Of a stretch of DNA of 33,228 nt, positions 1 through 11,600 are shown piece by piece. The translations under genes and the position numbers were made by a program. The notes below the pieces were generated by a model. It was given only the letters and a program-made list of their open reading frames with translations. It did not search any database and was not told where the DNA came from. This stretch comes from Apostichopus californicus (lineage: Eukaryota; Echinodermata; Holothuroidea; Aspidochirotida; Stichopodidae): positions 1-33,228 of the forward strand of contig JAIPMN010000238.1 in assembly GCA_020650975.1 (NCBI GenBank). The letters run 5' to 3'. Position 1 is the stretch's first letter. The number at the start of each line of letters is the position of its first letter.

Positions 1-1074
1 GGTTTCAATGAGAGATGGCAGATCTCTATTCCAGAAACTTATTTAGCTGTACATCTATGGTTTGCTACAATGGCCTTTACATCGTATCTCCAGCATGTGG
101 GTGTGTCCCTTGCCAAAGACATCTATTTGTTTAGGGTTTAATAATAATGTATTCTATGAGGATGATTGCTTCATGATCATCCAGTTAATTTATGCATGTA
201 AGGTAAATGGACTCACAATTAAACCTACTATTATATAGACATTGATTTCAAAGAACAATGGTTTATGGCCAAGAGATATGCCTGGACAACTTTATCGTCC
301 CGAAAGAGGCCAACTTCTAGTATTGGCCAGGTTTGAATATTCGCCAGTATAAAATATGATTTTTGAGTTTCTGGAGTCATTGTACACTACAAAAGGTACT
401 GCATTCTCACTGGGTTTACCATTGTGCAAGAGGAAGTCATGAAAATTAAATTTGCATAAATTAACCGATATATATAGTTCAGTGTTGCATAAATTACAGT
501 CATCAAGCCAACTGTGACTACCTAAGTAACTTAATTCATGATAATGCCAGCTGTGGAGTCTATGATGTATTGATCTGTTTGGATAATAAGTAAATCACCC
601 CAACCATAAAAAAAAAAGGGATTTTGAACAGAATATAGTTGGCAGATGCAAAATATTTACATATCTATATATTAACATATTAGATATGTTACTTTCTGTT
701 TATGAACAGCACCATCTATTGCCTTCACTTTTAACCATCGTTTTTGCATATCAGGCTCATTTCTTCAGAGGACCTCTATCAGAGTTTGACCTCTAGCACT
801 TACATAGTTAGGTCTGGAACTTATTTTAAGTTCTTGCTTTGATTAGTTAATTTGTAACTTATTGATACCACTAATAAACTAGATGGGAGCAATCCTACAT
901 CCAAATTGTTAAAAAGAGCCATTTGTAGTAACATAGAAGTAAAGATAACTTTATCATTATAAATTGTCAAGCTTTGCTAGTGTTTCTCTTTAAGATAAGC
1001 TGAGTAAACTATACTTTATCAATGTGTGTTGCAACACTAATTACTAATCTAAAGCATTGAAGTGGGGGGGGGGG
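1..1074. other. Intergenic or intronic, nothing recognised
   Basis: AT-rich, with no open frame with splice or codon signals on either strand and no repeat that I can define. A G-run closes it at 1064-1074, directly before the MITE. Confidence 0.6.
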
Positions 1075-1468
1075 CAGTGGCGGAGCTAGGGGTATTGGTC
1101 AGAGGGGGCGAGAATGGTCTGTAGGGGCGCTTTCGACACTATCTAAGCGGAGCGCCACCACAGGTTGGCGCGGAGCGTACAGAATTTATTTTGAGTAAAG
1201 ATACTCCCTAGATCGCCAGAAATGACCCTTTCCGGGCCTTGCTAATTTGCAGATAAACGAAGAATAAATAGCCGTTAGAGCATTTTGTCAGAAAATTACA
1301 GCAAGAAAATGTGACAAATGTCAATAGGTAGATGAGAGCGCAATAAAAAAGTCAATAATCGCGAATAAGTAAAAAGTGGTAATAAGCTGAAAAGGGCGCC
1401 AGCAGTCCATAAGAGTCCGTCAGGGGGGGTCATTCGCCCCCACTGACTGTATGGATGCTCCGCCACTG
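1075..1468. mobile_element. hAT-like MITE, 394 bp
   Basis: Perfect 12-bp terminal inverted repeats CAGTGGCGGAGC / GCTCCGCCACTG. Imperfect similarity continues inward (gggggcgaatg and its partner). The GC-rich interior contrasts with the AT-rich flanks. It has no coding capacity. The 8-bp flanks (gggggggg and gaggggca) resemble a G-rich target duplication, but are low-complexity. Confidence 0.8.
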
Positions 1469-3714
1469 GAGGGGCAGGGGAGGGAGGCAGGGAAGGGGGT
1501 TATCACATTTATGATAAGTTTCAGAATATCCTTTTATATCATGGACTGAGGGAGCCTGCCAATGGGATAAAGTTAGGCTCCACTTTCAACAGCTATGATG
1601 CCTATAAACAGCGTGCATAGTAAACATCACTTTTAAGATAATAAGCATTATTCCCAAATATCAAATAATGGTCAGTTTGTGATCCAACCTTCAAGCTTAA
1701 AAGTAATTTTTTTCATCAAACAGATCTATCTGAATTCTCTGGGAAGACAATGGAATGGGTAGAATTATTAGAAAAGTAGCATACTTGTAACGAATTTTAG
1801 ATTATTTTTAGCAAGTTTCACAGCAATGCTAAATTTTGTGGTGAGTATTGACAACATTTGCAGTTAACATCTCATTTCTGATGGAGAAACTCCGTCACAC
1901 TACTTGTATCTGTAAATTTAAATCCCAACAAGTCTGCATAGACTGCTTAAAGGTCAAATTTTCAGCCTACCATATACCCTTAACTCTACAGTGCTTTAGT
2001 ACCTTGCCATCATTAACATTCACTTTCTGTACATTCACACAATAGTCAGTCTCACAAGTGAAATGACAAAAGCATTAAAGAAAGTCAATACTATAAAGGT
2101 CTAAATGGGAATCTGAAACTAGTGTACACTGTTTCCTGATAATATTACAGACAATTGAAAGGAAGTATTGTTTATAGGTCATAAGTATCAAATTAATAAT
2201 CAGGTACAAGACTGATCTACACACTTGCAGCCTCCCATGAAAGCAGCCTCCAGTGTATAAAGATTTGTAAAATATTGTAAATAGAAAATTTTTGAGGTTC
2301 CACTTTTGTATTGTTCTACGAAGTGCTAAATTTGCTTTGTTGTTGTGTGGGGTGCCTGATATGAGACTACAAAAAAAAGAAAGAGAAAAAAAAAAGGCTA
2401 TGGAAATGTTTTTAATTAATTATTCTAATTACTTTCTTTGTGGTGTGAAATATTTTCAAATGAAAATGAGTGTGTACTTTTAATAAATAGCTATTTGATG
2501 CCTTCTTCCCCATTATATTATCTGGTAGTTAAATGAGGTAAAAATAGATTATCAAGCAAATTCGCTTGAAAAGTTGTTAGTTAGAAAATCGTCCATTCTA
2601 GCAAACAAGGTTTAAAGAAAAACTAACGCAGCTCTCCTTCTTTGAAAGGTTGTGAATCGAACCAACTTGATTAACTGATGTATATCCATACTTTGCATTC
2701 TTCAGGCTAATAATAAAACCGGTATATCGCCCCCTCATTCGACAATAAAGTTTCCTTGTAATTTTCGGGTTGTTGTTTTTCACAAGCTATCTATCATATG
2801 AAATTAAGATGAATAAGTTGGGTTATTTCTTATTCATCTTCAGTTGAGAGCCTTAAAGGGAATACAAACCCATCCATCATCTTTTGGCTTAATATTTGAT
2901 AGTAATCTTTGTGAAGAACAACTCTCTCCCAAACTGTTAAGAAAAGTTTGTTTGGGAGATATCCTTCATTTAATCATGTAAACTGTATGCGATAATTCTG
3001 TAAAAGATGTAAATTTTAAGAAACGAAAGAAACATGTATGATTGCTATTAAAATCGTATTATATTTTGGCATATGTCCAATGGTAAGACTCAAAGACATT
3101 GTAGTAATAACATAAAAAAAAAAAAGCAAAGCCATTTGAAGTAGACTTGTAACAAATGGGTGCTACATACCATGTGGCAGGTCAAGGTGTAGAATTAAAA
3201 ATAATAAACAAAACTCAAAATTCAAAATGCATAACAAAAACAAACAAATCAAAAGTGAAAGCAATGATGATACAGGTTCCCTTTAGTATCAATTTAAAGC
3301 CCAAAGATGTGTGTAATATGATCACGTTACTTTATGTTGTACTGCCTCCATCCAGGTGCCATCCTACCGCACCAATATCTGTAATAATCTCAACCTTCTT
3401 TAACATCTGAAAATAATTTAATTCTCCGAGGGGAAAACTCTTTGAGAATCACAGAGTTTCAGAATTTGGGGGCAGTAATGGTGAATTTTTGCTCTGCCTA
3501 TGTGTGGTTTTCTGCAAATCTTTAGTGCCGTTCGAAACTAGATTCCCATGACAATGCAAATCATTGACTTTCATTTTCATTTGACATAATGAAGAATCAG
3601 TGGATGCTAATTGCAGAAGAAGTGTTATTAGTAACAGATTTTTTATGGATTTTGAATAGAGAAAAAATTGGTCTTAGTAACTTAGATCGTTAAACATTAA
3701 TCATCACCAATATA
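1469..3714. other. No gene recognised
   Basis: AT-rich with short chance open frames only. 2230-2490 has 3'-UTR-like texture (tgtaaata, A-runs and an aataaa at about 2484), but no coding exon leads into it, so it is not annotated as a gene end. Confidence 0.5.
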
Positions 3715-3845
3715 AAGCTAGCCTACCAAGTAAAGCACAGGGCTTTCAATCCTGAGGACACAAGGCTACAATTTAAGGCTAGACAGCAAAGTAAAGCACA
3801 GGGCTTTTAATCCTGAGGTCACAAGGCTCCAAATTCAGCCTAGCT
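3715..3845 (+). repeat. tRNA-like tandem doublet (SINE head or pseudo-tRNA)
   Basis: Two 61-bp-spaced copies of gtaaagcacagggcttt..aatcctgagg. In the second copy CAGGG-cttttaa-TCCTG forms an anticodon-like stem with a 7-nt loop (3799-3815), and AGGCT-ccaaattc-AGCCT forms a T-arm-like stem (3824-3841). The D-arm and box B are degenerate, so this is not a working tRNA gene. It could be the head of a tRNA-derived SINE. Confidence 0.4.
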
Positions 3846-5091
3846 AAAAATGTCTTTGCTCCGTCAAAATTTGTAGTTTCACAGTTCCTTCTCTTTTTTA
3901 TAATTCACGTAACAGTTTTATGAGTTGCCTATTAACTTAATTAAAAAATTACTGAAGAATGTGTGCAATGTGTTGCTGGCTAACTTGACATGTTTTGCTC
4001 TTTTTGCAGTGAAGTAAATATGAACAACCTTCTACCTTAAAAAGAGTCTTTTGTTTGTTCTCTCCTGTTTTTCATTTCCCTGCAGCAAACCCTGCCATGA
4101 TCCAACATATAAACATGATCCAGTTCGGTAGGTCTGGACAAGTTTGTACAGAATCAAAAACAGGATTCATATTTTTAATTATGTTGGTACATGCTAACAT
4201 CACATGATCCCTCACTTTGCATATTTTTGTGATAATAAACATATAATTTGAAGGAATCAAGATTCAAGCAATATAGAAAAAAAATAAAGCTTTTGAAAAA
4301 CATAAATTTGCAACAAAGACATCACAGACCAGCACTAGGTTCTATTTCATGTAGTGAACGAGGGTTTGTCCGGCCAAAAATTACACCGTCAAACACAAGA
4401 AAAACCCACTACAGTTAGTTTAGCAATATTGAGAAAGACTTCTTGACTAGAAGTGTGGCATATGTCTATCATATAAGTGCCATATTACTTTCCACTCAAA
4501 TATTTCTTTACACATTAAAATTGAAAGGTATCAGAAAACTTTGTGGTTTTTAACATGTTAGTGCTCTCATAATGGGGCTCTGCCAACCACACCCAAAATC
4601 AACAGAGGGCACTGTCACATTGGTCCTATCTAGTGGAATTTGACAAGCTGCAATCTCTGAATGCAGGTCATGATCCAGGTGTGTTGATCGCTAATGGTAT
4701 AATACAATTCCGTTCGTAATTTATTGAAGAACAGTTTTGAAACATGTATTTGGGACGTATGGAGTCAAAGTTATTATTTTAAGCACATTAACTTGTACTT
4801 TCTACAGTGTTGTTTTTTCATTTGGCCAAACTGCACAAGTGGAACCATTGACTAGTCAATCACCCAGGGTGTCTGTAGGCATTTACACTCGGTGTAATCG
4901 CATACACGTGAGCGTTTTCATTCGGTCATCTTACTTTGATTCAGAGATCTCTATACAGTATAGATCACTATAGGATTAATAGAAAAAACACTGGAAAGCC
5001 CCATTGGTTTTGGTAGGAGAAAATTTGTTGCAAGATCGGTTGACCACTTCAAATCACAAGTTTTATTCTTCACTAATCTTTAAATATTCGG
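3846..5091. other. No gene recognised
   Basis: AT-rich spacer. No homology or exon structure seen on either strand. The short open frames have neither splice boundaries nor biased codons. Confidence 0.55.
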
Positions 5092-5443
5092 TTAAAGGCA
5101 TTGAAGACTCGCCCCAAACTGCGTGCAGCCCTCTGGAAAATGTTAACTTTCCGTTGCTTGCAAGTGAAGGTTTCTTCTTGTCGCTACAAAATGCAGACAG
5201 TAATGAAATGTGATACCTTCTTATCTTTTCTCTGGACCTGAGATCAATGCTATGAACACTGTGTTGTGGGTATTGACCGTAGCTGCATGTATTGACTGTA
5301 CACATTACCAACGATAGCAAGCTGTGTGTGTATTTTCTGGGATCGATGGTGGTGTCTAACACTTCTGTTACACCTCATTCGAAACTAGGTCAGATTACCG
5401 GCATCAGACGTTTCTTTGTGCGCGATATCTTCACTCACTTTAA
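5092..5443 (+). mobile_element. TTAA-ended MITE, copy 1 (352 bp)
   Basis: Starts TTAAAGGCATTGAAGACTCG and ends gcgcgatatcttcactcactTTAA, imperfect terminal inverted repeats of about 22 bp flanked by TTAA. The whole element is repeated in reverse orientation at 19374-19742, sharing aactttccgttgcttgcaag, tgtgttgtgggtattgaccg, gatcgatggtggtgtctaac and aggtcagattaccggcat. The short open frames here are by-products of the repeat and are not annotated as genes. TTAA ends suggest piggyBac-type mobilisation, but this is not proven. Confidence 0.85.
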
Positions 5444-6865
5444 TTCCCTTCTGGTTCCTTCATCCACACATCCTGTACATCATCACCCAAGACTTAAAGT
5501 CAAGACTGAAAATAGTCAGGCCCTACAATGGACGTTTACAATGACCTTGCCTGAAAATTTATCAGGTAAGTAAAGGCTCTGTGATCATCCTTTTCGCTGT
5601 GGACTTTGGAAATTTCCAGATGCAGGCAAACTTGAAGAATAAAAAATGACTTTGGTGGTGACAGCCATTTTGAGCCTTTGTTACTTCATCATGTAAAAAG
5701 TGATCAATCTGATAATGCCCTTCCCAAACTTGAAAGACAATTTGCCATCAGCAATTAACAGTCTTATCTTGAGCCTCACCTCCCAGTAATTGATAGTCAT
5801 TCCGATATATCGATTATGAGAAGCAAAGTGTTTAAATCCTACTACATTGAATGAAGAGAGTCCAAAAGCCGACATGGTTATCCGTTGTTACCTTCATAGC
5901 GTTAGGTGGGTGTCTGTAAGAAGAAAGAAGAAGATGGGTTCTGTAATAAGACCAAAGAACACAAAACATGATTATCTTCAACTAAATAAACATGAACAAT
6001 TTGTCATCTGTAATACAAGTCTCCTTGGAATTAAAACTACCTAACCAAGCTAGCAACGAAGCAAACATTATATCTGATGGTTACATTCAGTTGTGTCCTG
6101 TAAGATTGTCACTGTGTTTCAGTGTGGAAGTTAACATCTGACCACTTGTAAAGAATGATGAAACATTTTTCTTCCATGTTGCTTGTGAGTGATCCTGTTC
6201 GAGAAGTGGCGCTGGGAGCGGATAGTGGCCTAAAAGTTTGGAAATTACTGTAACATTTTAAATCATGGGAATATTAAAGCTTACACATCAGAACAAATAA
6301 AAGTGTTCAAATACCTTCTACAAGTGACAATGGTGTAGTCAGGGGATTATTATTGACATTTTTTTCAGCTTGTGAACATTTCTGACAGGGTTATGGGGGG
6401 GGGGGGAGGTCATAAAGTAGCTTGCGTCCTACGAGATTGCCTGTGTCCATTCTATAATATTAGTGCATTTACTTGACTCAGTACTCATGACCAGAAGAAT
6501 TATCTTTATGAATTGGACACAAAGTAGTTTTCGGTTGTTAACAGACATGTCTTGAAACATGAGATGGAGATACATTGTTGACACTTTTTTAATAGTAAGC
6601 ATGTATCTCTTTAAACCTTGAAATAAGTACACTCATTTCAAATAAACAGTTAGAAAGAAATTTGAAAATTTCTGTGCTCGGGGCACAGAATATGTTCTTG
6701 TTTGAGACTGTTATACCTGTGTATGCTTCTTATATGATTCTTCAAGCTGAAATCAAATTATGGTTCCTAGTTCTTCAATGCTCTAATGTTGCCATATACC
6801 TTAATACCCAACAGAACCATTGTGTGACAATAGGTATTTCTAGAATGACTGTTTCAGTATTTCCC

Positions 6866-6892
6866 TGACCCTGGCAATCCTGTCCAGGGTCA
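6866..6892. other. 9-bp perfect inverted repeat (hairpin)
   Basis: TGACCCTGG, a 9-nt spacer and CCAGGGTCA form a perfect stem. No gene ends nearby in my model, so a terminator or regulatory role cannot be assigned. Confidence 0.6.
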
Positions 6893-7345
6893 AAAACAGA
6901 AAACAAACTAGAATGTCAATGACATTGTAGCTCAACTACTACAAATTAGAAATGTACTTATGTTGATTGTGATGTAGATTAAGCTAGATCTGCTTTAAAG
7001 TAGCATAGAATAGGCAGTTTTTGAGCTTACAATTGGACCATTTGTTTTCATAGTAAAAAATCTGCTGTTTTTTCGTATTCATTGTAAGATTTGTTAGTTT
7101 TTCCTGTGCCTTTGGGCACAATGGGCAGTGTCTACAATCCTTGACACTTTCATGTTCATATCGTTAATATTCACAGTATTCTCTGTCCATTATAAAGGTT
7201 CTTTCCATTTGTACTTAACTTATATTTTTCATTTTCCTGGCAACCCAAACATCAGCATCAGCAAGCACAGATGTTGGCGCCCTTCAAGAACTATGTTGCA
7301 CATAGTCAAAAACATTAAACAATACCCATAGGCTCCTGAATGAAT

Positions 7346-7388
7346 TTTACATTTTGACCCCTTGTGACCCCAAATGATCTTTGACATG
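7346..7388 (-). repeat. Inverted fragment of the 145-bp repeat family
   Basis: Read on the minus strand, gtcaaagatcatttggggtc followed by acaaggggtcaaaatgt matches the last third of the units at 25.9-26.5 kb. It shows the family is dispersed as well as tandem. Confidence 0.65.
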
Positions 7389-8422
7389 TAAATAAAGTAC
7401 AACTTTTATGACCTATCATATACTGAACACTATGGATGACTTTCATGAAATCCAACATTAACACTAGGAGGAGTAGGCTTTTTTGTGATTTCACTTTTTT
7501 TCTGCATGACATATTCTAAGAGCGAGTAAAACCATTGGGAACTACTTTCTCTTTGCTCACCTCAATTTTCAATATTTGATCACTACTTTCTTTATCTTGT
7601 TGGAGTTATTAGACGTTTGAGACACCACAAGCTTGAACAAAGAGCACAGATACACCTAACATCACAAACACATCTGTAACGAAGATACTTACCTTTTTTA
7701 TCGTGTACAACATAAAATTGTCGGAAGATTTACTCAGGACTCAGGAACATACGGTGTTCAAATCGTCAATTATTTCAGGAGGAATAGTTACATCTGGATG
7801 AGAAATAATGTAGCAATATAAGGTTATCATAAATAAGTTGACAGTTCTGTTTTACTTAAATTTGGGTGCACTGTTATTCATGAAAATGTTTAGGCATATG
7901 TACTTTATAGCAACTGCAAAATAAAAACATTAAAACTAAAGAAAAAGGATAAGATTGTACTCAAAGTTCATCAAAAAACTTCTCATTGCTAGATGAAAGT
8001 AACTTGAACAGCATTTGGGAAAGGCTATAAATTGATATACTTTTATATACCTTTCATGGAATATCTTCACAAGTATAAACAGCATGACTGTCCAACATGA
8101 TCTGTTAAAATACATGTGAATGAATGCACTTTACATTACTCCACACTGTTTTGAAATCAACATAAATTAGCTTACACTATCCATGGAAACAGAGGAGGAA
8201 AATTGATTAAAAAAAAAACTTTTTTTTTCAATACAAACTTTCAACTCTCTGTGTCTCTGAGACAATAAACAAAACCACATTAAATGACTGTTCAGTTTGT
8301 ATATCACTTTCCTGTTTCTTTTTAAACTTTTCAAATCGAAAGGACATTTTCGGTCAAAATTTTCTCCTTGTATATTTGTTTAAAAATTGTGCTTCAGCAT
8401 TCTCAGACATTAATCAATCCTA

Positions 8423-8602
8423 TTTATTGACTATATAGATTTTGTTTAAATTTACAACAACAAAAAAGAAGAGAAAACAACAGAAAAGCCAGGCAAATAT
8501 TTATGCTTGTTTAGATCATTTTGCAACTTTGCAACAATATAATACTTACAATCATGTAAAGCTGAGAATAATCAAGGAATGTCTCCATAACATAACAGAA
8601 TC
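8423..8602 (-). terminator. EFCAB11: EFCAB11 3' UTR with poly(A) signal
   Basis: Downstream of the TGA the minus strand is AT-rich and non-coding, and reaches AATAAA at 8428-8423. That is the likely cleavage and polyadenylation signal and would give a 3' UTR of roughly 200 nt. Other A-rich hexamers lie further on, so the exact end is uncertain. Confidence 0.5.
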
Positions 8603-8687
8603 TCATAAGTCATCATCTTCATCATACTTCATCAAAAATTCAAAATCTCTGAAGCTAATACGGCCATCCTTGTCACCATCTATTTCC
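8603..8687 (-). CDS. EFCAB11: EFCAB11 terminal exon (fourth EF-hand, stop)
   Basis: Begins after acceptor gactttccag, completes a Gln codon and reads EIDGDKDGRISFRDFEFLMK followed by YDEDDDL and TGA at 8605-8603. The loop D-G-D-K-D-G-R-I-S-F-R-D is near-canonical, and SFRDFE is identical to the human protein. The acidic DEDDDL tail replaces the human NYGQKEA end. Downstream on this strand there is no further acceptor-bounded coding segment before the poly(A) signal. Confidence 0.95.
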
Positions 8688-11600
8688 CTGGAAAGTCAAG
8701 TAAGAAAAGAAAGAAAGAAAGACTGCTAACTAACTTTGTATCTACTGCAAAGGCCCTGATGTATAAATGTGACAGGAATGATTGTTTTTAAACCTTGTAG
8801 AGCTCTTCTCCAGAGGCAGACTAAAACAACCAGAGATCAAACACTGGCAAATGGGACCAACAAGTTTATTGGAATTTTGAACAACGAATAGAGTAGAAAT
8901 TAAAACAAAAGGCAGTGAGATATGAGAGAAGCAGTGATGGGAATTCTCTTTGTTATATCCCTCCTCCAGATCTTTTTCATCAACAGCTTTCTTCCATTTA
9001 CCTGTCCTCTGATCTGACTAAAGAAACAAGTTTTAAGCAAAGTGAAATATGAGAATGAAGAATCTTTAAGAAAACAGTTGTTCACTGAAGTGCAATCGAC
9101 CTTAGTCACTGAAAACATAAAGGTACATTTCCTTGACTAAATTTTACCAAGTGATTTTGCAGACAGTTTTGACACTGATTATTCTTTCAAAGAAAGAATA
9201 AAAATTGATTCTTTATTTATATCCCTCCTGAAGCTCTTTCATCAGCAGGTTGCTTCCATTTCCCTGTCATTTCATCTGACTAAAGAACAAGCTTTAAGCA
9301 AAATGAAATATGAGAATGAAGAAGTCTTAAGAGAACTTTGTTCACCAAAGTTCAATTGACCTTGGTTGGCTGAAAACTTAAATGTACAATTCCTTGACTA
9401 AATTTCACCAAGTAATTTCACAGACAGTTTTTGATGCTGATTATTCTTTCAAAGGTTGTCTTCCAACTTTACAACTCGAGTTTATATGTAGATGAGCTAT
9501 TTTGCTGTAAGTTTCTTCAGGACAAATTCTGATCAGTACTGCAATTGTGACACATTCTGCTCTGAATAGTTGTATATAGTTCGAACTACCTATCAATCTT
9601 CACCTTGTCAGGGACTTCAATTACGAATCACACACTTCCCTTTTATGATAATTAAAATAACTGAAATCAATGCCAAAGTTTAACTTTTTCATTCCTAATG
9701 ATGAAAATAAAAAGAAACATTTTAAGGAAAGGAGAAAACAACAACAGACAAAAGGTGTCAATGGCACACTCCATCAAGCAACATGAATACCTGACATGCT
9801 ATGGTACCAGACCCAAAATCACTTGGTAGATTGAACTTTTTTTCCATAAGTGTTAACTTTTCATGATAACTAAAGTAACTGAAATCAATGTTAACATTGA
9901 AAACTTACTGGAAAGCCAGGAGAAGTCTTTGTTTTGGAAAACCAGTTGAAACTTTAGATGCAGCTTGCTCTAAATCATCCAGAGTCAGGAAGCCTTTACC
10001 TTGTGGAAAAAAGAGAAAAATTCCACTAAAATAGTAAACACTGATGTTTACTGAATATAGGCTCACTTGAGGCTCACATGCTTATTAGGTTAGGATGTCT
10101 AGAAACGAAAAAACTATCAATGAAAGCTCTGTTAGGAAGTTACGTCTATCTTTTACTAAAAGTCGAATAAAGTAAAAATGCAGCAGATTATGACATTTTA
10201 CAATTCAGTGGATGAATTGCTTTCATCTCTAAAGGAAACCATTAAGTACTCGATAGAGTACACTTTCCCCAAATCCAGCACTATCTCTTTGCTCCTGACC
10301 CACTGCAGACTAAAAAAAAATGTTCAAAAATTTTGAAATACCTACAAATTTTACTACCGCTCAAACATCTGCTGAAAGATTCGCAGACAACATTGGGGAT
10401 TTTACCAGACATTCGAAAATTTATCTACAGTTTTGCAGCTTGCCATGAAAGGTAGATAAAGGTTAAATTTTGATAAAGTCTATAGTCCAAGCTAGCGTTC
10501 ATGCATTCTAACCATCAAATTCTAGCTTGTGAACCACTGCTCACACAGCAGATTTAACAATGAAGTCAAAACAAGGTCTCAAAAGGAAACAAATTATCTG
10601 GAAATTTGAATGCAACCTCTGAGTGGTACTTGAAAGAAATCACTGACAAGTTTAATAACTGACGGAAACAGTTCACTGTCATATCATATGAGATACGATA
10701 TTTAACCACCCACATTCCCTAATTACCAGAATAAGTTTCAACTAATGATTGGGTCCTACTGTACCTCAATCATGATTGGAAACTGTCTCTTTAAATACTC
10801 ATTACTCTTCTTGAATCTATTAGACAAGTGAACATTATAGCTGAAAAGATAACCCATGAGTCTCAACAGGCCACTTGAGTGAAAAATAATATCCATTATT
10901 GGACTCACTTTCACTCTTGAATCTCTTCAAATAAAATTGAGAATGTAAGAATTCCCCCTTTTTTTCAAAGAATTCTTAAAGGATGTTTTACTTTCACTAA
11001 TAAAAGTTGCTGTTTATACGATGGTTCAGCAATCTGTCATGGTGTGCTCCTTGAAATGAATGACTAAACACTCTCCTTGTTGATGGGTCGCAGTACTTGT
11101 ACGATGCTTGTACGAGGCACAGTCCTTCCACCTACAGGACATCATTACTAACCAGTCAACTAGCAGGATATGTATGAAAACAAACATTGATGCAAAATTC
11201 ATGAGATGGAAACACCATCGTGATATGTCCTACTCCTATTTGGCACGTACACTTGCCATCAGCCTTCGATAAGAAAATGCTGGCCAACTCACCATTGGAT
11301 GAAATATAATTTGGCAATACAATCAATATTTTAGCAACAGTCTCAAGGGATACTCAAACCTCATTTCATCAGTTCTCTGGTCTACACTATGATACCAAGC
11401 CTATCTTTGCAAAACTTTTCTTTCTTTCTTTCTAGGAAGCAGGTTCGGTCCACCATCGTGAACCGAACATGAATATCAAACAAGAAAAGAATATGAAGAG
11501 TTGTACTTCCTCTCTATAGCCAGAACAAATGTTACATCTTGATACTTAGTTACTGTACAACAACAAAACTTTATGACTATGTTCACCTAATTAGAAGTAC

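Larger units (their letters stand above)
5444..8422. other. Spacer downstream of EFCAB11
   Basis: Nothing coding is supported. It contains a strong lone donor-like gtaagt at 5567, a G-run near 6395-6405, the hairpin at 6866-6892 and the repeat fragment at 7346-7388. An A9/T9 palindromic tract lies at 8210-8229. Confidence 0.55.

Noticed and set aside
2230-2490. Possible 3' UTR of an unseen upstream gene
   Set aside because: A-rich texture and AATAAA alone are not enough; no coding exon leads into it.
5063-5362. 99-codon minus-strand frame
   Set aside because: It lies almost wholly inside the TTAA MITE; the second copy of the MITE does not keep the frame.
5444-5573. Open frame ending in a strong donor (cag|gtaagt at 5567)
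   Set aside because: Much of the open frame is contributed by the MITE at 5092-5443, and no downstream acceptor or homology supports an exon.
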